The notes: a model not told the origin generated them from the sequence alone. A DNA stretch of 64,000 nt from Bordetella trematum (GCF_900078335.1 NZ_FKBR01000033.1:1-64000), one strand, 5' to 3'. Counted from the stretch's first letter, positions 1-8,262 are shown. Numbers and translations are program-made.

Positions 1-583
1 CGGCAAGGCTTGAGTCCTTCAGGGATAGCCTGAATACATTGGAGCAACCCTTGTAGAGGATGCAGCTTTCGTTGTTGAGCACCGAGCCTTGCAGATGGGC
101 GTCGGAGAACGTCATCTCGCCGATCATTATCTGCGTGCTCGAATCTATGGGAAGCTTATTTTTCAGATACACATAACCGGGCGAGTTGACCCGAATCAGG
201 TACTTGTCGAGAATCAGGGCGGATTCTTTCCGGGGCCCCTCTGGCCGGGATGTTCCGCCGTCGAAAACACTAAAAGCCACCTTGTCTTTGGCTGAGGTCG
301 GCAGGGGATACATGATATTGCTGAGGACGCCGCCCCTCGTGTCCGGAACGAATATATCCTTATCCCCGTTTTTCGCTAATCTCCCCAGGATGAGGGAGGC
401 CTCGGCCTTGGGCGCCTTGGCCGGCAGGGATGAGGAAGGGGCGGAAGCGACCGGAGCAGCGGCTGGGGAGGCGCCTTCCGCAGCAGAGAGCGCGGAGTAT
501 CCCCCCAATGCCAAGAAAACTGACGCGGCCAACAGGTTTCTGCTGAACCGTTTGTCCGTTTTTTCTTTCAAGGTATGACTCAT
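1..583 (-). CDS. Putative secreted protein, N-terminal part only (runs off the left edge)
   Basis: The frame opens at an ATG (583-581) behind the purine-rich stretch GGAAAGGAA (592-600) and stays open for 194 codons to base 1, so the C-terminus lies outside the window. Residues 1-16 are charged, 17-34 are hydrophobic and end in ALSA, which reads as a Sec signal peptide with probable cleavage after residue 34. A Pro/Ala/Ser-rich linker (35-62) follows, then a mixed polar domain with two cysteines (C174, C180). Codons ATA, TTA, CTA, AGA and AGG recur here but are rare in every neighbouring gene, which hints at acquisition by transfer. A long signal region followed by a low-complexity linker would fit an autotransporter passenger or a large adhesin, but no family is recognised. 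Export is fairly sure; function is unknown. Confidence 0.6.
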   Translation of the reverse strand, partial: MSHTLKEKTDKRFSRNLLAASVFLALGGYSALSAAEGASPAAAPVASAPSSSLPAKAPKAEASLILGRLAKNGDKDIFVPDTRGGVLSNIMYPLPTSAKDKVAFSVFDGGTSRPEGPRKESALILDKYLIRVNSPGYVYLKNKLPIDSSTQIMIGEMTFSDAHLQGSVLNNESCILYKGCSNVFRLSLKDSSLA

Positions 584-1078
584 CTTGATATTCCTTTCCC
601 TAACGGTCAGGTCGTTTTAGGGTTGCTATTCCTGCGCTTGTACCCGTCTGCGCGGTAATGGCGTGCTGAAAATGGGCGCGTTAATTTTCCGGCCAACGGT
701 CTGAAAGTTTTTGCGGGATAGGGATGGGTAGTAAGCGGGTTTCTTCCTGACTGCCATCCAGTGATATCTGAAGCAGCGGAATGTTCATCAAGCAGCTTCC
801 GGCACGCCGCATTAACCGCAGCGGATGGCTGCTGGCCGGGATTTCACAGATTCCGGTCGAGTACGCCGGACAGCCCGATCCTGTTTCTGTCCTGCGCTTT
901 GCGTGGGCTTGGTTATGTCTGGCCGTCAACCCGGGGTCTGATGGGATACTGAATAAGCCTACGACTTAATGGTCGTATTCCTACATACGACCGTATGACA
1001 CCTCCCTAGAATCACTCCGTTCGCTGCCGTCTATATTCCTTTCGCGGTCGCGTTATTTGTCGGAGGCGTACGCGCGGC
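584..1078. other. Intergenic region between the secreted-protein gene and the glycan operon
   Basis: No gene is recognised here. Several short open frames (about 60-80 codons, both strands, 681-969) lack a ribosome site and any familiar motif. The region must hold the promoters of both divergent flanking genes. Visible structure: an imperfect dyad CCCTAACGG / CGTTTTAGGG (598-622) just upstream of the leftward gene, and a perfect 8+8 inverted repeat at 971-992 upstream of the rightward operon. Confidence 0.5.
971..992. promoter_or_regulatory. Perfect inverted repeat upstream of the glycan operon
   Basis: GGTCGTAT (971-978), six-base spacer, ATACGACC (985-992). It lies 87 bases before the first ATG of the operon. 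There is no T-run after it, so a regulator-binding dyad is a better reading than a terminator. Part of the arm (ACGAC) also occurs at 961-965. The regulator is unknown. Confidence 0.4.
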
Positions 1079-1861
1079 ATGCTGGGTCGGTCTTGTTCTT
1101 CTTCCTTGCGCTATGCCCGAAATGCGTTCTACCTGAGCTGGGTCGACGTCAAGACACGCTATCGCAAGAGCGTGCTCGGCCCCTTGTGGCTTACGCTGGG
1201 CAATGCCGTGGCCATCGTCGGTTTCGGCGCGGTCTGGGCTCAGTTGCTCAATCTGCCTCGCTCGGTCTTCGTGCCCTCCCTGACCGTCGGCCTGGTTATC
1301 TGGCAGTACGTCGCAGGCGTCATGGCCTCGGCCACCAGCGCCTACACCCTCAATGCCCAGGTCATGCGCAACACGCGCATTCCCGTCTGGTTCTTCGCCC
1401 TGCGTACGCATGGCTATCACTTCATCAACTTCGCGCACAACCTCGTGCTGGTGGCGGTGGTATTGCTGTTCTATGGCGCGCGGCCAACGGTTGGCCTGTG
1501 GTGGGCCATTCCGGGTTTTCTGCTGCTGATCATGGCCTGTGCCGCGCTCAGCCTGCTGTTGGCCGCTCTGGGCGCGCGCTACCGTGATGTCCGCTATGCG
1601 GTCGAGGTCAGCCTGCCCTTGCTGTTCTTCGTCAGCCCGGTGCTCTTCCGTCCTGAAAGCGTGGTGGGCGACTACATCTGGTTCAACCCGGTGTCCTATC
1701 TCATCGAAGTGCTGCGCGTGCCGTTGCTCTCCACGCTGGGCGGGCCGCTGCGCCCGCCCGCCATGGTCTACGAGGGCTGTGTGGCGTTGCTGGTCGTCCT
1801 GGGGCTTGCGGCACTCCTCATCTACCTGCGCAATCCCCGGCGCATCCTGTTCTGGATCTGA
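1079..1861 (+). CDS. wzm: ABC-2 type polysaccharide export permease (Wzm-like)
   Basis: A 260-residue integral membrane protein of the ABC-2 polysaccharide/polyol exporter family, the Wzm half of a lipid-linked glycan exporter in the inner membrane. The N-terminal segment with LSWVDVKTRYRKSVLGPLW is the amphipathic coupling region typical of the family, and about six hydrophobic segments follow. GGAGG (1062-1066) lies twelve bases before the ATG, a little far but acceptable. It is the first gene of an operon in which almost every junction overlaps or is under 25 bases, and its ATPase partner starts one base after its stop. Family assignment is firm. Whether the cargo is O antigen, capsule or another glycolipid cannot be told from this protein. 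Confidence 0.85.
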   Translation: MLGRSCSSSLRYARNAFYLSWVDVKTRYRKSVLGPLWLTLGNAVAIVGFGAVWAQLLNLPRSVFVPSLTVGLVIWQYVAGVMASATSAYTLNAQVMRNTRIPVWFFALRTHGYHFINFAHNLVLVAVVLLFYGARPTVGLWWAIPGFLLLIMACAALSLLLAALGARYRDVRYAVEVSLPLLFFVSPVLFRPESVVGDYIWFNPVSYLIEVLRVPLLSTLGGPLRPPAMVYEGCVALLVVLGLAALLIYLRNPRRILFWI

Positions 1862-1862
1862 C

Positions 1863-2582
1863 ATGGCACATATCCGGCTGGACGGTGTTTCCCTGCGCTA
1901 TCCGCTGCTGGACATGCAGGCGGCCTTTCTGCGCAACCAGGTGGCCAAATGGCTGTCCTTCGGCCTGTTGCGTCATCGTGCGGGGCTGGTGCGCCAGATC
2001 CAGGCGCTCAAAGGGGTCTGCCTGGAGCTCCGCGAAGGCGACCGCGTCGGCCTGGCGGGCCAGAACGGCGCCGGCAAGAGCACCCTGCTGCGCACCATGG
2101 CGGGCATCTACCGGCCCCAAGAGGGGCGGGTGGACGTGCAGGGCAGCGTGGCCACCATGCTCGATATCGAAGCCGGCCTCGATCCCGAACTTTCCGGCCG
2201 CGAGAACACCATCACGCTGGGTCTGATCATGGGTCTGCCGCTGGCGCAGTGTCGCGCCATCGTGCCCACGGTCGCCGAGTTCAGCGGCCTGGGGTCCTTC
2301 TACGACATCCCCACCGGCGCCTATTCCAGCGGCATGCGCATGCGGCTGGTGTTCTCGGTCGCCACGGCCGTCACCCCCGACATCCTGTTGCTGGACGAGT
2401 GGTTTTCCACCGGGGATGCGCAATTCCAGCAGAAAAGTCTTTCCCGCCTGAACCAGATGATCGACCAGACCCGCATCACGGTCCTGGCTTCGCACGATCC
2501 CGGTCTGCTTCGTCGGTACTGCAACCGGTTCTTTCTTCTGGATCAAGGCAACTTGCAGGAAGTCCACGCTCAAGCGTTTTAG
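1863..2582 (+). CDS. wzt: ABC polysaccharide exporter ATP-binding protein (Wzt-like, short form)
   Basis: 239 residues. Walker [10 protein letters not shown] (66-74), ABC signature YSSGM (154-158) and Walker B ILLLDEW (174-180) are all intact. The N-terminal extension before Walker A (about 60 residues) is typical of the Wzt/TagH branch. It ends shortly after the nucleotide-binding domain, so it lacks the C-terminal carbohydrate-binding domain that long Wzt proteins use to recognise a modified O-chain terminus. Export through this pair should therefore not depend on reading a terminal cap in that way. The ATG at 1863 is the only sensible start; a longer open frame upstream overlaps wzm. Confidence 0.88.
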   Translation: MAHIRLDGVSLRYPLLDMQAAFLRNQVAKWLSFGLLRHRAGLVRQIQALKGVCLELREGDRVGLAGQNGAGKSTLLRTMAGIYRPQEGRVDVQGSVATMLDIEAGLDPELSGRENTITLGLIMGLPLAQCRAIVPTVAEFSGLGSFYDIPTGAYSSGMRMRLVFSVATAVTPDILLLDEWFSTGDAQFQQKSLSRLNQMIDQTRITVLASHDPGLLRRYCNRFFLLDQGNLQEVHAQAF

Positions 2583-2601
2583 GTTTTCTCCGAGGATTCA
2601 A

Positions 2602-2841
2602 ATGAGTCAAGTCAGTTTGCAAGAGTTCATAGAACGTTTTCTGGTCGCCTGCGACTTCATCGATGACGTCGTGGTGACGGGTGATACCCGCTTCGAAGAC
2701 ATGGCCGATTTCGATTCCCTGGCCATGCTGGGGGTCATCATCATGATGGAAACTCAGTTCGACGCCGTCGTCACGGCGGACAAGGTCTTTGCGTTGGGCA
2801 GTGTGGCGGCGCTGCATGCCCTGGCGCAAGGAGAGGGCTGA
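2602..2841 (+). CDS. Acyl carrier protein-like protein
   Basis: 79 residues, acidic, with the motif DSL (38-40). Ser39 is the expected 4'-phosphopantetheine attachment site and lies in the usual place after about 37 residues. The gene follows wzt by 19 bases with GAGG ahead of it, and its stop overlaps the start of the KAS III gene (2841), so the two are translationally coupled. A dedicated ACP beside a condensing enzyme and an SDR points to a specialised acyl group made for this glycan rather than to bulk fatty acid synthesis. The substrate is inferred, not shown. The protein is too short and lacks other domains to be anything but a stand-alone carrier. Confidence 0.8.
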   Translation: MSQVSLQEFIERFLVACDFIDDVVVTGDTRFEDMADFDSLAMLGVIIMMETQFDAVVTADKVFALGSVAALHALAQGEG

Positions 2842-3929
2842 TGCCATTGGCCCGTATCGATCACGTCGCCGTTCGCGGCCTGACGACCGTGGTGCCGAAC
2901 CACCGGGTGGACAATCTCGCGGTGCATCCCGCAGACCTGCGCCAGCGTGAGCGTCTGGTGCGCAACGTCGGCATCCGCTGGAGGCCGTGTTGCGTTGATG
3001 GCATGATTTTTTCCGACCTGGCTCAGCACGCGGCCGAAAAGCTCATCGACGGCCTGGGCTGGGAAAAAGACACCATCGACGCGCTCATCCTGGTGACGCA
3101 GTCCTCGGAGTTTCCCATCCCGGCCACCGCCATCGTGCTGCAACACCGGCTGGGTCTGTCCGTGACCACGTCGGCCTTTGATATCAACCTGGGCTGCTCG
3201 GGCTACACCTACGGTATTTTCAACTGCGCTTCCCTGATCGGCGAGCATCGCTTCCGGCGGGTCATCGTGCTGGTCGGTGATCAGGCCGCCTCCGTCGATG
3301 CCAGCGATGTCGGGCGCGATATCTTGTTTGGCGATGCCTGCACTGCCACGGCGCTGGAGTACGACCCCACGGCCAGCCCGATGTACTTCGACGGTTTCTC
3401 AGACGGCTCAGGCTATGAGGCCATCATCGTGCCGCATGGCGGCAAGCGTTATCCCCTCAATCCGCAAAGCCAGGATCTGCGCCTGTGTGCCGATGGCGTG
3501 TTGCGTCGCATGGATGACGTCTGGCTCGATGGCCCGGCCATCCTCAACTTCTCGACGTCGTGTGCGCCGAAATCGATGCAAGGCCTGATGCGCGAAGTCG
3601 GCCTGGAGATGGCCGACGTCGATTACTTCGTGCTGCATCAGGCCAACCGCATGATCAACGAAACCATCCGCATGAAGATGGGCGGCGATCCGGACGGCTG
3701 GCCGTCGTCGTTGCAAGAGTATGGCAATACCAGCTCGGCCAGCATCCCGGTGACCATCTCCGCTGCACTCAGCCAGGTGGCCTCCAGCCGCCGTGTGCGC
3801 TGGATCTGGTGCGGTTTCGGTATTGGTCTGAGCTGCGGCACCTTGTATCTCGAAACGGCGCCCTTCTTCGCGCCAGAACCCTATCGTCTCGATGAAAAGT
3901 ATGCCTTCCAGCCACAGCGAATTTGCTGA
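2841..3929 (+). CDS. 3-oxoacyl-ACP synthase III (KAS III/FabH-like)
   Basis: 362 residues of the thiolase-fold KAS III family. The catalytic triad is visible: Cys119 in NLGCSG, His266 in LHQANR and Asn296 in YGNTSS. These enzymes condense an acyl-CoA starter with malonyl-ACP. At 362 residues it is longer than housekeeping FabH (about 320) and resembles the FabH-like enzymes found in secondary metabolism and surface-polysaccharide loci. With the ACP just upstream and SDRs just downstream it could make a short 3-oxoacyl-ACP for reduction to a 3-hydroxyacyl group. An ester- or amide-forming condensing enzyme is an alternative. The family call is strong; the substrate is unknown. Confidence 0.85.
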   Translation: MPLARIDHVAVRGLTTVVPNHRVDNLAVHPADLRQRERLVRNVGIRWRPCCVDGMIFSDLAQHAAEKLIDGLGWEKDTIDALILVTQSSEFPIPATAIVLQHRLGLSVTTSAFDINLGCSGYTYGIFNCASLIGEHRFRRVIVLVGDQAASVDASDVGRDILFGDACTATALEYDPTASPMYFDGFSDGSGYEAIIVPHGGKRYPLNPQSQDLRLCADGVLRRMDDVWLDGPAILNFSTSCAPKSMQGLMREVGLEMADVDYFVLHQANRMINETIRMKMGGDPDGWPSSLQEYGNTSSASIPVTISAALSQVASSRRVRWIWCGFGIGLSCGTLYLETAPFFAPEPYRLDEKYAFQPQRIC

Positions 3930-4533
3930 GCACGCGTACCTCGTCTATGGCAGCGCGCAAGGTCCCGAAATGGAGTTGGCGAGGCGGCTGCTGCGTTTGC
4001 GTGCGCAGGTGCATATCGTCTGCCGCCAGCCGCTCGATGCGGACCTTGAGCCGTTGCGTCGGGATCCCGAGCAGATTCTGACGGACGTGCCGTGTCTGCC
4101 GGGTTTGCACGGCGTGGTGGTGGCGCCCGGCTCGCCCGGCATCGAGTCAAAACTGCTCGATACGCCCGATGTCGGTCTGTGGGCCCAGGCCTTGCGCGTG
4201 AACGCGCTGGAGCCGCTCGGGTTGCTGCGTGCGCTCAGGGCGACGGGCCGGCTGCTGCCGGGTGGCGCGGTAGTGCTGCTCTTGCCGCAAGCGGACCGGG
4301 GCATGGCCGCGGCCGCCTCGGCAACCTTGCACCATGCGCTGTTTCACGAGCGACGGGAAATGTCGCCCGAGGGCGTGCGCGTGCATTTCGTGGCCGGGCT
4401 GGATATGTCGGCTCCGCCACAGATCATGACAGGCCCGCTTTTGTTCCTCCTGAGTCAGGGCGCGCGCTGGATGAGCGGCAGCCTGCTCACCGCCGATGGC
4501 GGCGCGTCTTTGAGAAAGGTGCCGATGCAATGA
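3892..4533 (+). CDS. Degenerate short-chain dehydrogenase/reductase-like protein
   Basis: 213 residues with the overall plan of an SDR: N-terminal beta-alpha-beta (residues 11-40), a GVVVAPGSPG segment where NNAG would stand, and the C-terminal SGSLLTADGGAS that ends most FabG-like proteins. The nucleotide motif is changed to YGSAQG and the catalytic Tyr-x3-Lys is absent (ATLHHAL stands in its place), so it is probably not an active reductase. The start overlaps the KAS III gene by 38 bases; a second in-frame ATG at 3901 is also possible. The active SDR follows with an ATGA overlap. A non-catalytic partner in a hetero-oligomer with that SDR is a reasonable inference. Confidence 0.65.
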   Translation: MKSMPSSHSEFAEHAYLVYGSAQGPEMELARRLLRLRAQVHIVCRQPLDADLEPLRRDPEQILTDVPCLPGLHGVVVAPGSPGIESKLLDTPDVGLWAQALRVNALEPLGLLRALRATGRLLPGGAVVLLLPQADRGMAAAASATLHHALFHERREMSPEGVRVHFVAGLDMSAPPQIMTGPLLFLLSQGARWMSGSLLTADGGASLRKVPMQ

Positions 4534-5255
4534 ACGCATGGTTTTCACTCCAGGGGCGGCGTCTGCTGTTCGTGGGCGCAGGCTCCGACATCGCGCGGGC
4601 GACTGCCGATGCGGCCGTGGCCCTGGGCGCTGAAGTGATCGGCATCACGCGCGATGGGCAGGCCCTGCGCGACGCCGGCGCGGCCTTCACGGTGCTCGAG
4701 GCGGATCTGCTGGCGCCCCAGGGCGTGGCCTCCACGGTCGCCGCCATCACTCAGCCTGTCGATGGCCTGGTCTTTTGTATCGGGCAGGCCCTGCTGACCC
4801 CGGCTCATCTGATAGACCTCGCCTGCATCCGCAAGTCGACCGACGTCAACGTCGGCGTCTTCATGGAAATGCTGGCCGTCATGCTGAGGGCCCGCAAGCT
4901 CAGCCGGGGCGCCTCGGTAGTGGCCTTGTCCTCGATCAGCGGGCATACGGCGACCGAAGGCGTGGCGCCCTATGCGCTCTCGAAGGCCGCGCTGTCGGCT
5001 GCGGTACGCAATCTGGCACTTGATCTGCGCAGGCGCGAAATCCGCGTCAATGCCCTGTCGCCGGCCATGGTACGCACCAAGATGACGGCGGGCGGCCGGG
5101 CTTTCGATCTGCAAGCCATGGAGAAGGCGCGCTATCCGATCGGCGTCGCCGAGCCCATGGATGTGGGCAATGCCATCCTGTTCCTGCTGTCGGCCGAGTC
5201 AACCCTTTTGAATGGCAATGACATCGTGATGGCGGGCGGAGCCCTCGAAGTATGA
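4530..5255 (+). CDS. SDR family oxidoreductase (FabG-like 3-oxoacyl reductase candidate)
   Basis: 241 residues. The cofactor motif is VGAGSDIA (15-22), the catalytic serine lies in SSIS (134-137), and the Tyr-x3-Lys pair is Y148/K152 in YALSK. The C-terminal LNGNDIVMAGG matches the SDR family. The ATG is chosen at 4530, giving an ATGA overlap with the degenerate SDR upstream; a longer open frame reaching back to 4092 has no start context. Given the ACP and KAS III genes before it, reduction of a 3-oxoacyl-ACP to the 3-hydroxyacyl form is the likeliest job. A nucleotide-sugar ketoreductase is the main alternative. Confidence 0.75.
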   Translation: MNAWFSLQGRRLLFVGAGSDIARATADAAVALGAEVIGITRDGQALRDAGAAFTVLEADLLAPQGVASTVAAITQPVDGLVFCIGQALLTPAHLIDLACIRKSTDVNVGVFMEMLAVMLRARKLSRGASVVALSSISGHTATEGVAPYALSKAALSAAVRNLALDLRRREIRVNALSPAMVRTKMTAGGRAFDLQAMEKARYPIGVAEPMDVGNAILFLLSAESTLLNGNDIVMAGGALEV

Positions 5256-5860
5256 AACCGCGTCTTTGCCTGCTGGGCGCCGGAGGGCTGGGCCGCGAGG
5301 TGCAGGCCATGCTTGAGGCCCACTACGACATCGCGGGCTATCTGGACACCCGTGAGGACATGCAGGAGCGCCTGGTAGGAGCGGTGCCGGTGCTGGGCAC
5401 GCCTCAGATGCGGCCTGAGGATGAGACGCTGCTCTTTCTTTGTTCGGTCGGCGACCCGGCGCTCAAGGCCAGCATGGTGGCCGGGGTGAAGACCCACGGC
5501 GGTCGTTTTGCTCGGGTGATGCTGGGCACGCTGGGTGCGCGTTCGCACTTCGGTTTGTCCTGTGCCTTGGCCGGGGTACGCATTTCGCCCGATTGTCGCG
5601 TTGGTGACTACGTGCACCTGGCAACGGGTGTCATTGTGGGTCATGACACGTGTGTCGAGGATTTCGTCCATGTTGGCGATGGCGCCTTCATCGCGGGCGG
5701 CTGCGTGATCCACGCCGGTGCGCTGATCCAGCCTAGGGCCTGTATCGCGCGTGGCCTGACCATCGGCGCGGGCGCCGAGGTCGGCCTGGGTGCAGTGGTG
5801 TTGCGCGACGTGCCGCCGGGGGCGGTTGTGCTGGGTAATCCAGCCAGGAGAATCAATTGA
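5252..5860 (+). CDS. PglD/NeuD-like acyltransferase with left-handed beta-helix
   Basis: 202 residues. The N-terminus carries a nucleotide-sugar binding fold (LCLLGAGGLGREVQAML) and the rest carries hexapeptide repeats from about residue 95 (ISPDCRVGDYVHLATGVIVG, then IGAGAEVGLGAVVLRDVPPG), ending with the typical VLGNPARRI. This is the PglD/NeuD sugar N- or O-acyltransferase architecture. PglD proteins acylate a 4-amino group on a UDP-sugar. Here the acyl donor could be the ACP-bound product of the preceding genes rather than acetyl-CoA, which is inference. ATGA overlap with the upstream SDR. Confidence 0.8.
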   Translation: MKPRLCLLGAGGLGREVQAMLEAHYDIAGYLDTREDMQERLVGAVPVLGTPQMRPEDETLLFLCSVGDPALKASMVAGVKTHGGRFARVMLGTLGARSHFGLSCALAGVRISPDCRVGDYVHLATGVIVGHDTCVEDFVHVGDGAFIAGGCVIHAGALIQPRACIARGLTIGAGAEVGLGAVVLRDVPPGAVVLGNPARRIN

Positions 5861-7014
5861 AAGAAGCTGTTTTCAACCCCAAATGGTACGTCGACGAGAA
5901 GTACGCCGAGCTGGAGCGCACTCACATCTTTAACAAGCTGTGGCTGGCTGCCGGCTTCACCTCGGCGATCAAGTCCGATGGCGATTACTTCATGTTCCGC
6001 GTCTACGGTCAGGAGGTCGTGGTCCAGCGTCTGCACGACAAGATCGTCGCCTATCTCAACATCTGTCCGCACCGTGCCGGGGTAGTGGCGCTTGAGCCTA
6101 GCGGCAACACCCGTCCGGTGTGCAAATACCACGGCTGGGCCTTTCGCGAAGGCCGTGCCTTGACCGGCATACCGCAGGGCCGGGTCTTCGAGACGCGCGA
6201 AGACTTGTTCGACAAATCTTGTGGCCGCAGCCTGAGGCCGGTGGCCGTGCATGTGGTGGGTCCGCTCATCTTCATCAACCTGGATCCCGATCCGCTGCCT
6301 TTCGAGGCGCAGTTCAGTGCCGACGTCATTGGCTGGTACGAAAGAATGGGCGCCGTCTCCTCGATGATCCAGCTTGAGTTCAAGGCGGATTTCAACTGGA
6401 AGCTCAACGCCGAGAATGTGCGCGATTACCTGCACCTTTTCTACGTGCATACCGGCAGCTTCGCGAAGTTGTTGCCGACGATAGACGGCATTGGCAAGAC
6501 CGACCGCATCGTTCGGGTACAGGAAACCGAGCACATCGCCTACGACCGCTACTTGGCGGATATCTCGGACGTACGCAACGTGAGCTGGGCAGCCAATACG
6601 CCGCAGGATGAAGGCAGCTACTGGTACGACGACAACCTCAAGCGAACCATGCCCGTGGATGGGTTCCTGAACGTCCTCTGCTTCCCCAACACCAATCTGT
6701 ACTCGGTGTGCGGGCGGTATTACGCCCTGCAGCAATACCTGCCAACCGGTCCCGACTCGTTCGATTATCGACTGAGCATCGCCCTGCCCGAGATGGCCCG
6801 CAAATTCGATGCCCGCTCATTGCTCTTGTCGATTGCTCGCTCCGAGCGCTTCGTCATCGATGAAGACTCGGTCATCCTGCGCAAGGTGCAGGCCAATATG
6901 GCGGCGATGGCTGAGCAGGATTTCCGCTTTTCCCAGAGCGACCGGGAAATAGAGGTGATGGATTTCATGACTTACCTCGCACAGAACGTCTATCAGGAAA
7001 CTCCTTTCCAGTAG
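5857..7014 (+). CDS. Rieske-type non-heme iron oxygenase, alpha-subunit-like
   Basis: 385 residues. The Rieske [2Fe-2S] ligands are C70-x-H72 and C89-x2-H92. The mononuclear iron site has N187/D190 and H193-x4-H198, with an acidic ligand in the DEDS segment near D335. This is the plan of ring-hydroxylating oxygenase large subunits. Such an enzyme needs an electron donor, and no ferredoxin or reductase gene is in the operon. The start is TTG (5857), overlapping the upstream stop as TTGA, with AGGAGA seven bases before it. In a glycan locus it could hydroxylate the acyl chain or the sugar. The vertebrate CMP-Neu5Ac hydroxylase is a Rieske enzyme acting on an N-acyl group of a nucleotide sugar, which is a precedent for chemistry and not evidence of homology. 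Confidence 0.85.
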   Translation: MKEAVFNPKWYVDEKYAELERTHIFNKLWLAAGFTSAIKSDGDYFMFRVYGQEVVVQRLHDKIVAYLNICPHRAGVVALEPSGNTRPVCKYHGWAFREGRALTGIPQGRVFETREDLFDKSCGRSLRPVAVHVVGPLIFINLDPDPLPFEAQFSADVIGWYERMGAVSSMIQLEFKADFNWKLNAENVRDYLHLFYVHTGSFAKLLPTIDGIGKTDRIVRVQETEHIAYDRYLADISDVRNVSWAANTPQDEGSYWYDDNLKRTMPVDGFLNVLCFPNTNLYSVCGRYYALQQYLPTGPDSFDYRLSIALPEMARKFDARSLLLSIARSERFVIDEDSVILRKVQANMAAMAEQDFRFSQSDREIEVMDFMTYLAQNVYQETPFQ

Positions 7015-7022
7015 GAGCTCGT

Positions 7023-7658
7023 ATGCAGATCATTCTTGCTCAACCCTATCTGCCCGGGCTGGTACGCCAGCAGGTGGCCGCCCGGCATCCCGATGCATCG
7101 TGGTTCGAACTACCGTCGGCCGACCTGCTCGGCCCGAATCCAAACGATATTGCAAGCCTTGCTCCGGCCAGCCACGACTGCCTGTTGTTTGGCGATGGCA
7201 TGTTCGCGAATTCGACCCGTATCGCCTTATTCGGGCGTCTGAAGGCCCTGGGCTGCACGATCCATGCCATGGTGTTCGATCATGCCCTGGTGTGCCCTGA
7301 CGTGCGCATCGGCATCGGTTCGCTGGTCTACCCCCATGCCATCCTGGACGAGGGGGTGTCTTTGGGGTTCAACGTCATCATCGGCCCGGGCGCGGTGATC
7401 GAGGCCGGCGTGTCCATCGGCAACCATTGCTTCATCGGGGCCAACTGTGTCATCAAGCGGGGCAGCGTGATCGGCAGCGAGGTCTATCTGACCGACGGCA
7501 CCATCGTGGGCGGAGTGCATGGCTATCGCGGCGAGACCACCGGGATCACCGTGGGGCGCGGCGCGGCCATCTACGATGCCACGCATGTGCGGCGCGACCT
7601 CGTGATCGGCGAGGTGCACGACGGGCAACTGGCGGATCGCGTTCGTGTCATCCGTTAG
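7023..7658 (+). CDS. Hexapeptide-repeat acyltransferase (left-handed beta-helix)
   Basis: 211 residues. About 90 N-terminal residues of unclear fold are followed by hexapeptide repeats (from VCPDVRIGIGSLVYPHAILD through VSIGNHCFIGANCVIKRGSVIG). The end diverges from the PglD-like paralogue upstream and lacks its VxGNPA tail. GGAG (7014-7017) straddles the Rieske stop and serves as ribosome site. Its role is presumably transfer of an acyl group to a sugar nucleotide or glycan. Two such enzymes in one operon suggest two different acylation steps. Substrate unknown. Confidence 0.7.
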   Translation: MQIILAQPYLPGLVRQQVAARHPDASWFELPSADLLGPNPNDIASLAPASHDCLLFGDGMFANSTRIALFGRLKALGCTIHAMVFDHALVCPDVRIGIGSLVYPHAILDEGVSLGFNVIIGPGAVIEAGVSIGNHCFIGANCVIKRGSVIGSEVYLTDGTIVGGVHGYRGETTGITVGRGAAIYDATHVRRDLVIGEVHDGQLADRVRVIR

Positions 7659-8262
7659 CCGTCTGCTGGCCGGGCTGTTGCGCCGTCTGGGTGCGGCGCT
7701 GTTGCTGGCGGCGCTGTCGCCCCTGCTGGGCGCGCTCGCCCTGTCGGTCTGGTGGACCATGGGGCGACCCGTGCTGTTCCGGCAGTGGCGCGCGGGCTAT
7801 CGCGGCCGGCCTTTCCAATTGTGCAAGTTCCGCAGCATGCGGGTGGCAGCCTATGACGGTGAGCCGGACGCGTCCAGACTGACCCGTTGGGGGCGGTTCT
7901 TGCGGCGCAGCAGCCTTGATGAACTGCCCGGCCTCTGGAATATCGTACGTGGCGAGATGAACTTCATCGGTCCGCGTCCCTTGCCGCTGGATTACCTGCC
8001 GCGCTACAGCGCCGAGGAAGCACGCCGGCACCTGGTGCCGCCCGGCATGACGGGCTGGGCCCAGGTCAACGGACGCAACGCCCTGGCCTGGGAGGAGCGC
8101 TTGCGCCTGGATTGCTGGTATGTCGATCACGCCGGCTGGCGCGTCGATGCCCGTATTCTCTGGCGCACCTTGCGGGTGGTGTGCAGCGGGCAGGGGGTTG
8201 CCGCGCCGGGCCACGAGACCGGCCAGGAACTGCGTCCGCCCCAGGGAGGGCCATCCTCATGA
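7645..8262 (+). CDS. Polyprenyl-phosphate sugar-1-phosphate transferase (PglC/WcaJ-C-terminal type)
   Basis: 205 residues. One N-terminal membrane segment (about 12-34) is followed by the conserved bacterial sugar transferase core: FRQWRAG, KFRSM, RWGRFLRRSSLDELP, NFIGPRPLP and GMTGWAQVNGRN. It lacks the extra N-terminal membrane domain of WcaJ/WbaP, so it is the small PglC-type enzyme that starts glycan assembly on undecaprenyl phosphate at the inner membrane. The start is GTG (7645), overlapping the upstream gene by 14 bases. With PglD-like and PglE-like neighbours it suggests that the first sugar is a di-N-acylated amino sugar. Confidence 0.88.
   Translation: MSSVSRLLAGLLRRLGAALLLAALSPLLGALALSVWWTMGRPVLFRQWRAGYRGRPFQLCKFRSMRVAAYDGEPDASRLTRWGRFLRRSSLDELPGLWNIVRGEMNFIGPRPLPLDYLPRYSAEEARRHLVPPGMTGWAQVNGRNALAWEERLRLDCWYVDHAGWRVDARILWRTLRVVCSGQGVAAPGHETGQELRPPQGGPSS

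Noticed and set aside
681..969. Short open frames (62-82 codons) in the gap before the glycan operon
   Set aside because: No ribosome site, no recognisable sequence, mutually overlapping on both strands.
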